A stretch of DNA of 64,000 nucleotides from Fructilactobacillus ixorae (GTDB taxonomy: Bacteria; Bacillota; Bacilli; Lactobacillales; Lactobacillaceae): the NCBI RefSeq assembly GCF_024029915.1, contig NZ_CP097478.1:744001-808000 (forward strand), read 5' to 3'. Below, one piece after another: positions 17,718 through 25,457 of this stretch (its first letter is position 1; every line of letters starts with the position of its first letter). The position numbers and the translations under genes were made by a program. The notes below the pieces were generated by a model, which did not search any database, had not been told where the DNA came from, and saw nothing but the letters and a program-made list of their open reading frames with translations.

Positions 17718-18756
17718 GACCTGCTTCCTTTCGGGCTAACTTCGTTAACCAAATCTGAATTAACCGAAATTGAAAAAAGGATAATCCGCCCGCTTGCTCG
17801 GACTGAAACTGCCAGTCATCCACGTTATTTCCATCCTGCTTAACCAACCGCTGCACTTCTTTGGGACTCACAAAGTCAGAATACGGAAACTGGGCAAGGG
17901 GCACATAGATGGCGGTTTCTAATAAATGCTCGTCTACGGTTGACGACTTAATGTGTTGTTGCGCTGCGACCCGCTTTACATCGTGCCAGGTTTGATAAAG
18001 CTGTAACGTCTGGCGTGCCTTTTTCGTAATCAAATCCTTTTGCAGTCCTTGACTAAGTGGCGCCAGGGTCCCGGCCGGCTGGTTTCGATTCCAACGAACC
18101 AGTTGAGCCAATGCAGCTAGCTCAATAAAAGCGACTGCCAGTGGATTTAACCGGAGTGCTTGGGCAATTTGCTCCCGCGTCCACCCGTTATTGTGATAGC
18201 CAACTAGTTCATGGCTCACGACTTGGGCTGCTGGCGTTGGTAACGTAGCTAAAAAAGCCGTTAAATCGGCCTGAAACTGCGCCAATCGTTTTGTGTGAAC
18301 TAATTGAAAAAAATAATTCTTAACCCAGACCCGTTCCCGCATTGGGGTCCGCACCGCAAAATAATGGTTTTCATGATGATCAAATTCAGAAATTACCTGG
18401 GTTAATAATAATAACCGGCTCTTGAGCCGCTGTAAATCAGTGGTTTGAAATTCTGCTTGCCACTGCAAAGGAAGGTGCTGGAAAAGCGCTTGTTGTTGGT
18501 TTAACCCAGCTGTCGTTAGGTAGTCCTGTTCGTGATCAACGGCCACCAGTTGCTGGTGCCGCAAACTAGCAAAGGGTAACTCTTGGATTGCGAGATAGCG
18601 CCCAATCCCTAGCATCCCCAGCCACTGATAGCGAAAGCCCCAGTAGAGGGTCGCAACGGTCCGTTTACCCCGGACTAAATTAGTTAACGACCGGGGGCGC
18701 CGGGGTTGCTTTTTAGCTAACAGCACCAGGGCCAGTGCTTGCTCAATTGTCAGCAT
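17686..18756 (-). CDS. YpbB-like helix-turn-helix protein, recQ partner
   Basis: 356-residue protein resembling YpbB, a winged-helix/helicase-associated protein encoded beside recQ in Bacillota. No enzyme motif is visible; it is Leu/Gln-rich, mostly helical, with a possible helix-turn-helix near residues 200-225 (WTREQIAQALRLNPLAVAFIE region). The start is taken at the ATG in TAATG that overlaps the ribU stop, giving translational coupling; an upstream TTG inside ribU is less likely. Together with RecQ it probably acts in DNA repair, though its role is not known. Confidence 0.75.
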   Translation of the reverse strand: MLTIEQALALVLLAKKQPRRPRSLTNLVRGKRTVATLYWGFRYQWLGMLGIGRYLAIQELPFASLRHQQLVAVDHEQDYLTTAGLNQQQALFQHLPLQWQAEFQTTDLQRLKSRLLLLTQVISEFDHHENHYFAVRTPMRERVWVKNYFFQLVHTKRLAQFQADLTAFLATLPTPAAQVVSHELVGYHNNGWTREQIAQALRLNPLAVAFIELAALAQLVRWNRNQPAGTLAPLSQGLQKDLITKKARQTLQLYQTWHDVKRVAAQQHIKSSTVDEHLLETAIYVPLAQFPYSDFVSPKEVQRLVKQDGNNVDDWQFQSEQAGGLSFFQFRLIQIWLTKLARKEAGHGSANATVTE

Positions 18757-19322
18757 TAGCGGTGCGCAATCCAATGACGAAAACGTCCATAAATTAATAC
18801 GAGGAGGGTTCCATCGAGGACTCCCTTAATCAGATTGAACGGAATGACCCCAATTAAAATCAACTTGGGCAGTGAAATAGACAGCTGAAAGCCAGCCACA
18901 TGCAGATAAACTGGCATCAGGATAAAGTAGTTTAACAATCCCATTCCCAGCGCGAGTACCACGGCACTAATGGCAATGGCTGCCACCGTCTTGTACTTAC
19001 CCGAAAAGAGCCAGCTCTTTAACCAAGTAAAACTAACAATGAGGAGCAAGGACGCCACTAAGGAACCCATTAACCCCACCAGTTCAATGACAGAAAAACC
19101 CATGGTCATCCAGTATAAAAACAGCTTGAGCAGGGTAATTTCTACGGCCCCGACCGGTCCTAATAACAGCAGTCCCAGTAAAATGGGCACGTCGGCAAAG
19201 TCTAACTTTAAAAAGGGCACGTAGGGCAAAATTGGAAACGAAACAAACATTAATAAGTAGGCAATCGCACTGAGCATGGCAATTGCTACCATTCGCTTTA
19301 ATTCTTGATTATTAGTTTTCAT
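18756..19322 (-). CDS. ribU: Riboflavin ECF transporter substrate-binding subunit
   Basis: 188-residue membrane protein with five to six hydrophobic segments, matching RibU, the S component that binds riboflavin and docks to the shared EcfAA'T module. Family features are the Ala-rich first helix (AIAMLSAIAYLLM) and LKLDFADVPILLG. The ATG at 19322 follows AAGGAGGAAG and overlaps the end of rluB by 11 bp. No FMN riboswitch precedes it, as it is inside the cvfB-recQ run, so riboflavin control is not evident here. Confidence 0.93.
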   Translation of the reverse strand: MKTNNQELKRMVAIAMLSAIAYLLMFVSFPILPYVPFLKLDFADVPILLGLLLLGPVGAVEITLLKLFLYWMTMGFSVIELVGLMGSLVASLLLIVSFTWLKSWLFSGKYKTVAAIAISAVVLALGMGLLNYFILMPVYLHVAGFQLSISLPKLILIGVIPFNLIKGVLDGTLLVLIYGRFRHWIAHR

Positions 19323-20061
19323 TCCGACTTCCTCCTTCAGTAAGTTCAAATAAGTTCCGTAGCTCCCGTTTATTCAGGGGCCGCCACTGACCCGGCTCCA
19401 AATCAGCTAACTTCAGTTCTGCAAAGGCAATCCGTTTCAGTTTTTCAACAGGATGACCAATGGCTTGAAACATGTTTTTGACCTCATGGTTCCGGCCCTC
19501 ATGAATGGTAACCTCAATCACAGCATTTTGCCCCGTTGCACCCGCTTTCTTAACCAAGCGGACTTCAGCCGGCGCACTTTGGTGGCTGGCATCAAGTTTG
19601 ACTCCGGATCGTAAGCGGTCAAAATCAGTCGCATCCGGGATCCCAGTCACCTTGGCAACGTACGTTTTGGGAATTTCATGTTTCGGATGCGTTAAGCGAT
19701 AATCCAGTTCCCCGTCGTTTGTAAGTAATAATGCTCCGGTTGTATCGTAATCTAGTCGACCAACCGGATAAATCCGTTCTGAAACTTGATGGTTAAAGTA
19801 ATCTAACACGGTTTTGCGGTGTTTTTCATCAGCAGCCGACGTAATCACTCCCCGGGGCTTATTCAGCAAAAAGTAGACTAACGCTTCCTGATGAATCGGC
19901 TTATGGTCAACCTCAATGCGGTCAGTTGGTTCAACTTTTTGCCCGAGGGTGGTTACGACCTGACCGTTCACCCGCACGTGGCCCGTTTGAATTAGTTGTT
20001 CGCTGGCGCGTCGAGAAGCCACTCCCGCATGGGCCATTACTTTTTGTAATCGTTCACTCAT
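19312..20061 (-). CDS. rluB: Pseudouridine synthase RluB family
   Basis: 249-residue enzyme that isomerises uridine to pseudouridine in 23S rRNA. An N-terminal S4 RNA-binding domain (MSERLQKVMAHAGVASRRAS, residues 1-60) precedes the catalytic domain, whose motif YPVGRLDYDTTGALLLTNDG contains the catalytic Asp. GRNHEVKNMFQAIGH is also typical. The start codon overlaps the scpB stop (ATGA). Member of the scpA-scpB-rluB unit. Confidence 0.95.
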   Translation of the reverse strand: MSERLQKVMAHAGVASRRASEQLIQTGHVRVNGQVVTTLGQKVEPTDRIEVDHKPIHQEALVYFLLNKPRGVITSAADEKHRKTVLDYFNHQVSERIYPVGRLDYDTTGALLLTNDGELDYRLTHPKHEIPKTYVAKVTGIPDATDFDRLRSGVKLDASHQSAPAEVRLVKKAGATGQNAVIEVTIHEGRNHEVKNMFQAIGHPVEKLKRIAFAELKLADLEPGQWRPLNKRELRNLFELTEGGSRNEN

Positions 20062-20618
20062 TCCTGATCTCCTTTATCGGTATCTTTCTGGTACATCCCC
20101 GCCTCAGGAGTCGGTTCACTCTCCGGTAGCGAAGGCAATTGCTGCAGGGTTTGCAACCCAAACGCCTGTAAAAATAAATCGGTGGTTTGATATAAATTAG
20201 GTTGTCCGGGTTCATCGGCTTGCCCACTAACGATAATCAACCCTAAACTCTGTAAATTACGTAACGAGACCACGCTATTGACCCCCCGAATTTCATCCAC
20301 CTGCACCCGGGTAATGGGTTGCTGGTAAGCAACGATTGTGAGGGTTTCTAGCATAGCGGGGGTCAATAACGATTCCGGTTGATCGGTCAATTGTTGCACC
20401 ACATCAGCGTAGTCTGGTTTCGTTCCTAACCAGACTAATTCTCCAGTTTGGTAAAGCATGACGCCATGGTCATCGGTTGCCATGGTCTGTGCGAGTTGCA
20501 CCACGTTTTCGCGCACGACCGCCATCGAAAGTCCCGTTAGTTCGGCTAATTTACTAATTTTAATTCCCGCCCCACCAGCGGCATAAATCAGGGCCTCTAA
20601 TTTTCCTCTAATGCTCAT
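20058..20618 (-). CDS. scpB: Segregation and condensation protein B
   Basis: 186-residue ScpB, a dimeric winged-helix partner of the SMC-ScpA condensin that aids chromosome segregation. It shows KLEALIYAAGGAGIKISKLAELTG and TLTIVAYQQPITRVQVDEIRGV, both characteristic. The ATG at 20618 overlaps the scpA end by 11 bp and follows GAAGGTG; a TTG 21 bp upstream is less likely. A Glu/Pro-rich tail ends the protein. Confidence 0.96.
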   Translation of the reverse strand: MSIRGKLEALIYAAGGAGIKISKLAELTGLSMAVVRENVVQLAQTMATDDHGVMLYQTGELVWLGTKPDYADVVQQLTDQPESLLTPAMLETLTIVAYQQPITRVQVDEIRGVNSVVSLRNLQSLGLIIVSGQADEPGQPNLYQTTDLFLQAFGLQTLQQLPSLPESEPTPEAGMYQKDTDKGDQE

Positions 20619-21348
20619 CGCGTGCGTTGTCACCTTCAATCATAATTTCATTGCGCCCCACCGGTTGCGTGACCCGCACTAACTGCCGTTTAACCAACGT
20701 TAACAACGCCAAAAAGTCGGTCACCACTTCTTCTAACCCCGCCGTGGGCGCATATAACTCGGAAAAGGCTAGCCGCCGGTTGCTCGTCTGGTTAAGCCGG
20801 GTCACAATCTGAGCGGCCTGGGTAGAAATCCTAAACTGCCACTCTTCAATTTGATTGACCGGACCCACGGCCGTTCGGCGGTGCCGGTGCCAAATTCGCT
20901 GCCAAGTTCCCACTAAGCTGGCCACTTCAAATTCGTTCGGTTGAATTTCAACGTCATTGGTACTCTGGACCGCTGGAACTGAATAAATGCGGTGCCGGTG
21001 TTGTTCACGCTGGTGAAGCGTGTGCGCGGCCTTTTGATAGCGTCGGTATTCTAACAACTGGTTGACCAGATCCTCTCGCGGATCTTCCTCTGGTTCGCCA
21101 TCATCAATCTCTTCTGCTAGCAACCATTGCGATTTAATTCGCATCAGATTGGCCGCCATGACAAAAAACGAACCGGCAATTTCTAACTGCATCTGCTTCA
21201 TTTGTTGCAGATATTGAAAGTACTGGTTGGTGATGTCTTTAATGTTAATGTCATAAATATCCATTTGAGCTTCTTTGATCAAATGTAGTAACAGCTCAAG
21301 CGGGCCATCAAAATCTGTCAAATGCAGTTTTAAAGTGTCCTTACTCAT
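20608..21348 (-). CDS. scpA: Segregation and condensation protein A
   Basis: 246-residue kleisin ScpA, which bridges the SMC heads. It starts with the typical HLTDFDGPLELLLHLIKEAQMDIYDI and has the acidic EEIDDGEPEEDPREDL segment in the middle, then a C-terminal winged helix (FLALLTLVKRQLV...). It overlaps ribT by 8 bp and scpB by 11 bp. Confidence 0.97.
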   Translation of the reverse strand: MSKDTLKLHLTDFDGPLELLLHLIKEAQMDIYDINIKDITNQYFQYLQQMKQMQLEIAGSFFVMAANLMRIKSQWLLAEEIDDGEPEEDPREDLVNQLLEYRRYQKAAHTLHQREQHRHRIYSVPAVQSTNDVEIQPNEFEVASLVGTWQRIWHRHRRTAVGPVNQIEEWQFRISTQAAQIVTRLNQTSNRRLAFSELYAPTAGLEEVVTDFLALLTLVKRQLVRVTQPVGRNEIMIEGDNARDEH

Positions 21349-21700
21349 TTGTCGTGCGCTCCCACCGGGTAATTACTTCCTGGTTTTGGAGGGTTCCAAT
21401 CACCGGCTGATTCGGATATAACTCACGAATGTTATCTAAGATCCGAAAAACGTTGAAATAAGTCTCCGCATCCGGGGTTAGAATAATCTTTCGTACCAAC
21501 AAACAGTGGTGAGTAACCTCCACTCCAATCACCCCCGCCCAGTTATCAAACTGATCCTTCCACAGGTAAAGAGCTCGCTTCTTGCTGTCTGCGTACCATG
21601 CAAGCTCCTCTGGAAGGTAGTGCACCTGTTCGGTCCGCCGGGTTAACGTTAAAATGCCTAGAATCACTTTTTCATGTTCTGGGCGATATTTATATAGCAT
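21341..21700 (-). CDS. ribT: RibT-like GNAT family protein
   Basis: 119-residue protein of the RibT family (GNAT acetyltransferase fold), placed as usual between xerD and scpA. It starts MLYKYRPEHEKVILGILTLTRR. In Bacillus ribT belongs to the rib operon; here the riboflavin synthesis genes are not in the window, and only ribU is nearby. Substrate unknown. Confidence 0.88.
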   Translation of the reverse strand: MLYKYRPEHEKVILGILTLTRRTEQVHYLPEELAWYADSKKRALYLWKDQFDNWAGVIGVEVTHHCLLVRKIILTPDAETYFNVFRILDNIRELYPNQPVIGTLQNQEVITRWERTTNE

Positions 21701-21715
21701 TGCGACCTCCTCTAA

Positions 21716-22603
21716 TTACGCACGTGGATGGTATTTTTGGTATTCACTCGTCAAATGCTCATGCGAAACGTGGGTATAAATTTGGGTGGTGGATAGATCA
21801 GCATGGCCCAGCAACTCTTGAACCGTACGCAAGTCGGCCCCGTGCTCTAACAACCGGGTGGCAAACGTATGTCGCAACGTATGCGGCGTGATGTTTTTCT
21901 GAATTCCCGCCTGCGCCGCCGCCTGCTTTAATAATTTCCACACACTTTGCCGACTCAATTGTCCCCCATGGGCGTTTAAAAACACATAGGGGCTCCGCTT
22001 TTGTTTTAACAGCTCGGGCCGGACGGTTTCTAAATATGTGGTTAGCCAGTGAATGGCGACAGCATCAATCGGCACAATGCGCTCCTTATCCCCTTTCCCT
22101 AACGTTTGGATTAAATTCATTTCCAAATGCAAATCCTGCAACCTCAAGTTAACCAGCTCAGAAACCCGGAGTCCAGTTGCATACAACACCTCGAGGATGG
22201 CCCGATCTCGCTTTCCGAGTTTGCGATTAACTAGTGGAACTGCCAATAAGCGATCCGTTTCTTGTTCGGTCAAAACGGACGGCAGATGGGTGCCTCGTTT
22301 GGGGGTGGCAATTTTTTGCATTGGATCAACCGTAATGACCTGTAAGCGCATCAAATATTGGAAAAACTTCCGCAGGGAGGAAACACTGTGAATCACCGAA
22401 TTCCGAGCCTTCCCCCCCTGCTTTTCCTGTTCTAAATAACTTAACACCGTAAACTGATCCACTGCCGCCCAGCTAGTCACCTGCTGGTCAGCCAAATACG
22501 TAGCAAATTGGGTTAAATCCTGGCGGTAACTCTTAATCGAGTTATCCGAGAGCCCCCGTTCGACCACGAGATAATGTAAATAATTTTCCAGTTGCTCATT
22601 CAC
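21716..22603 (-). CDS. xerD: Tyrosine recombinase XerD
   Basis: 295-residue site-specific recombinase that resolves chromosome dimers with a partner Xer protein. The N-terminal SAM-like DNA-binding domain covers about residues 1-90. Catalytic residues visible are Arg in ATGLRVSELVNLR, Lys in LGKGDKERIVP, His-Arg in HTLRHTFATRLLEHG, HADLSTTQ and Tyr in QIYTHV. A GTG start with GGAGG seven bases upstream is chosen; it overlaps the cvfB stop by 8 bp. Location next to scpAB identifies it as XerD rather than XerC. Confidence 0.95.
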   Translation of the reverse strand: MNEQLENYLHYLVVERGLSDNSIKSYRQDLTQFATYLADQQVTSWAAVDQFTVLSYLEQEKQGGKARNSVIHSVSSLRKFFQYLMRLQVITVDPMQKIATPKRGTHLPSVLTEQETDRLLAVPLVNRKLGKRDRAILEVLYATGLRVSELVNLRLQDLHLEMNLIQTLGKGDKERIVPIDAVAIHWLTTYLETVRPELLKQKRSPYVFLNAHGGQLSRQSVWKLLKQAAAQAGIQKNITPHTLRHTFATRLLEHGADLRTVQELLGHADLSTTQIYTHVSHEHLTSEYQKYHPRA

Positions 22604-23471
22604 GCTGGTCCTCCACGAGTTGAATTCCAGTAGCGGTAATGTTGATTTGGTGGCGTTTAAATAAGTTCCCCAGCGCCCGCTTGAACTGACTCTTGCTGAT
22701 TCCGAAGTACGTTTGAATGGCTTCTGGATCACTATGATCGTTGTACGGTAAAAAATGATCCGCCCGCATTGCAAGCGTCCGATAAATCATTTCAGCATCA
22801 TCGGAAATGGCCTCGTAAGCTCGGGGCCGCATCGATAAGTAGACGGTTTTATTGGGGCGAATTCCAATGATTCGAGCGGTGATTAATTCACCTAACCGGG
22901 GTTCTTGCTCCACTTCAGAACGGTCAATGAACCCCAACTGATACTGGTCGGTTAACACCTGGGTCCCCATTTTTTTCGGGTTGATTACCCGGGCCTTGAT
23001 GGTCCGATTTTTTAACTTTGGATTAGTTGCTGGCTGTGAAATTGCTTTAAAGACTTCTTCATCGGCCAATTCGCCCCACAATCGCCCCTTACTGTCCCGC
23101 CGTAAGGCTACTAATAACTGATCCCCGACGTCCGGCCAGAGGGAACGCATGGCGGGTAAATCATCCATCGAGACGGCTAAGTCCTTGTCGGGGAGCCCTA
23201 GGTCAATAAACACGCCCAGACCAAATTTTTTGCTTACCACGGTTCCCCAGCCATACTGATCAAACCCAATCGCAGGACTTTGCCGGGTAATCCGCAGGTG
23301 ATGCTGTTCATTTTCATAGGCAAACCCGCGAAAGGTGCTTCCCAGTTTTAGTGGCTTGTTAATTTCTGATTTCGCCAAGGAATAGGTTAGCCCCTCGCTT
23401 TGGACAAAATATTCCGTCGCATTTTCGTCAGTTACCTTGGTCGTAATGACAGTTCCCAGTTGCTTATTCAT
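22596..23471 (-). CDS. cvfB: S1-domain RNA-binding protein CvfB
   Basis: 291-residue protein of the CvfB/YitL family: three S1-like OB folds and a C-terminal winged helix (GISKSQFKRALGNLFKRHQI). In staphylococci CvfB affects virulence and gene expression through RNA; here the target is unknown. The ATG at 23471 follows GGAGAA by six bases; an upstream TTG is less likely. First gene of the run cvfB-xerD-ribT-scpAB-rluB-ribU-ypbB-recQ. Confidence 0.92.
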   Translation of the reverse strand: MNKQLGTVITTKVTDENATEYFVQSEGLTYSLAKSEINKPLKLGSTFRGFAYENEQHHLRITRQSPAIGFDQYGWGTVVSKKFGLGVFIDLGLPDKDLAVSMDDLPAMRSLWPDVGDQLLVALRRDSKGRLWGELADEEVFKAISQPATNPKLKNRTIKARVINPKKMGTQVLTDQYQLGFIDRSEVEQEPRLGELITARIIGIRPNKTVYLSMRPRAYEAISDDAEMIYRTLAMRADHFLPYNDHSDPEAIQTYFGISKSQFKRALGNLFKRHQINITATGIQLVEDQRE

Positions 23472-23521
23472 GTTGTTCTCCAATTTATGCGTCCGTTCAG
23501 TAAGATCAGTTAATTTTCTTA

Positions 23522-23530
23522 ATTATACCA
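23522..23530 (-). promoter_or_regulatory. Extended -10 promoter of the cvfB-recQ run
   Basis: TGGTATAAT on the minus strand, 50 bp before the cvfB start and directly after the pyk terminator stem. Confidence 0.65.
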
Positions 23531-23570
23531 AAGAAAAAGGCCACCGAAAAAATTCAGCGACCTTTTTCTT
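23531..23570 (-). terminator. Intrinsic terminator after pyk
   Basis: A 14-pair stem (23531-23544 with 23557-23570, two G-U pairs on the minus-strand RNA) ending in TTTTTCTT. It starts 14 bp past the pyk stop. Confidence 0.8.
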
Positions 23571-23583
23571 AAATAAAATTTAA

Positions 23584-25344
23584 TTAATCATTTTTAACTT
23601 GGTTACCTTGGTAAACCACTCCACGCCGAGCATCAACCGTTACCAATTCACCATCGGTAATCGTGGACGTAGCATTGTGAGCAGCAACAATTACTGGAAC
23701 ATCTAACGAAATTCCAATGACCGCTGCGTAAGAAGTTAAGCCACCGGTTTCAACCACAATGGCACTTGCCTTCTTCATTGCTGGCAGGTAATCCTTATTG
23801 GTGTCTTTAACTACCAGTACGCTACCTTCAACAGAGTTCGCATCAGCAGCTTGGGCGTTGTCAGCAACCACCGCCTTACCAATTACGGTGTCATCCCCAA
23901 TTCCTTGCCCTTGAGCAAGCTTGGTTCCGATTAATTGAACGCGCACCGTGTTCGTTGTTCCTTCGTCACCTAATGGAACCCCGGTAGTAACGATGATTTC
24001 TTCGCCTTCTTGGGCTAAGCCAGTTTCAACTGCCTTAGAAACAGCTAAGTTCACCATTGCTTCTGCGGATTCTGGCTTTTCAACCAAGACCGGGTTAACG
24101 GCCCAGTTAACCGTTAAGCCACGCCGAACCCGATCGTCAAAGGTTAAAGCTAAGATGTTAGCATCTGGGTGATACTTAGAAATCATCCGCGCTGTGTAAC
24201 CGGAACCAGTAGCAACAACAATCGTGTGAATTCCCATGTCCTTTGCAATCCGAGCGACTGATTCACCGAGTGCTTCAGTTACATCGCCATCTTGAAAGAC
24301 CGGACGCGGAGTTCCAAATTCATTAAATAGTCCATCTGAAACTTCGTCAATCCGAGCCATCATTGAAACGGAAGCGACTGGGTAGTCACCGTTGGCACTT
24401 TCACCAGACAGCATCGTGGCATCCGTACCATCGTAAACGGCGTTAGCTACGTCAGAAACTTCGGCCCGCGTTGGGCGTGGTTCGTCCTGCATTGAGTCCA
24501 GCATTTGGGTTGCAGTAATCACTGGCTTACCAGCCTCATTACACATCTTAATCAACCGTTTTTGTACTGCGGGAACATTTTCGGGGGGAATTTCAACTCC
24601 CATGTCACCCCGGGCAATCATCAATCCATCAGAAACCTTCAAAATTTCTGGGAAGTTGTCAATTCCTTCTTGGGATTCAATCTTAGGAAAGATTTGGACG
24701 TCTTGCATGTTTTTTTCTTCCAACAAAGCCCGAATATCCATGATATCTTGGGGTTTCCGTACAAATGAAGCGGCAATGTAGTTAATGCCTTGGTCACAAC
24801 CGAAGCGAATGTCATCCGAATCCTTTTCGGTAATTCCTGGTAAGTTGATGGAAACTCCGGGAGCATTAACCCCTTTGCGGGAACCTAAAACCCCGTTGTT
24901 CGTAACTTCCACTACTAGTTCACGGTTTTGGTCATCCTTTTCCAGGATCTTCGTTCCGACCAAACCATCATCAAAGAGAACTTGACCACCAACTTTAACA
25001 TCATCGTAAAGTCCTGGATAAGTTACGGCAATCTTGTCTTTCGTACCTTCGAGGCTATCATCCATAGAAATCCGGAATTGATCACCTGTCTTGAATTCAA
25101 TCTTGCCATCGGCTTGTTTCGTCGTCCGAATTTCGGCTCCCTTGGTATCCAAGAGAATCCCAGCAATCTTTCCAGTTCTCTTTTCAGCTTCTTTCACCAT
25201 GTTCATCCGTGATAGGTGTTCTTCATGGTCTCCATGGGAAAAGTTGAAACGAAAAACATTTGCACCACTATTCAACAACGTTGTAATCGTATCAACGTCG
25301 TTTGAAGCTGGTCCAAGTGTACTTACGATTTTTGTTCTCTTCAT
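23584..25344 (-). CDS. pyk: Pyruvate kinase
   Basis: 586-residue pyruvate kinase (PEP + ADP to pyruvate + ATP). The core starts MKRTKIVSTLGPAS and has FSHGDHEEH, the active-site motif IFPKIESQEGIDNF, MIARGDMGVEIP and TATQMLDSM. The last ~110 residues form the extra PEP-utiliser-like swivelling domain found in Bacillota (MKKASAIVVETGGLTSYAAV). The ATG at 25344 follows GGAGAG; a longer in-frame reading runs through the leader. In homofermentative lactobacilli pfkA lies just upstream; here dnaE is the direct neighbour. Confidence 0.98.
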   Translation of the reverse strand: MKRTKIVSTLGPASNDVDTITTLLNSGANVFRFNFSHGDHEEHLSRMNMVKEAEKRTGKIAGILLDTKGAEIRTTKQADGKIEFKTGDQFRISMDDSLEGTKDKIAVTYPGLYDDVKVGGQVLFDDGLVGTKILEKDDQNRELVVEVTNNGVLGSRKGVNAPGVSINLPGITEKDSDDIRFGCDQGINYIAASFVRKPQDIMDIRALLEEKNMQDVQIFPKIESQEGIDNFPEILKVSDGLMIARGDMGVEIPPENVPAVQKRLIKMCNEAGKPVITATQMLDSMQDEPRPTRAEVSDVANAVYDGTDATMLSGESANGDYPVASVSMMARIDEVSDGLFNEFGTPRPVFQDGDVTEALGESVARIAKDMGIHTIVVATGSGYTARMISKYHPDANILALTFDDRVRRGLTVNWAVNPVLVEKPESAEAMVNLAVSKAVETGLAQEGEEIIVTTGVPLGDEGTTNTVRVQLIGTKLAQGQGIGDDTVIGKAVVADNAQAADANSVEGSVLVVKDTNKDYLPAMKKASAIVVETGGLTSYAAVIGISLDVPVIVAAHNATSTITDGELVTVDARRGVVYQGNQVKND

Positions 25345-25371
25345 AAGTAAAAGCTCTCCTTTTTTGTAAGC

Positions 25372-25387
25372 AAACTGTCTCCAGTTT
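25372..25387 (-). promoter_or_regulatory. pyk: Hairpin in the pyk leader
   Basis: AAACTG-GAGA-CAGTTT, a perfect 6-bp inverted repeat with a tetraloop, lies in the transcribed leader between the promoter and the ribosome binding site. Function unknown. Confidence 0.4.
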
Positions 25388-25414
25388 AACTTGCCTTTAT
25401 TGAATTTCGTTCTC

Positions 25415-25423
25415 ATTGTATCA
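25415..25423 (-). promoter_or_regulatory. pyk: Extended -10 promoter of pyk
   Basis: TGATACAAT on the minus strand, about 70 bp before the pyk start, in the gap after dnaE. It would allow pyk expression independent of dnaE. Confidence 0.55.
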
Positions 25424-25457
25424 CTTTTCACGTGCGCTGTCTGTATTCAACTAAAAA

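Noticed and set aside
18756..19322. An FMN riboswitch controlling ribU
   Set aside because: ribU begins inside the end of rluB, and no leader of sufficient length exists before it.
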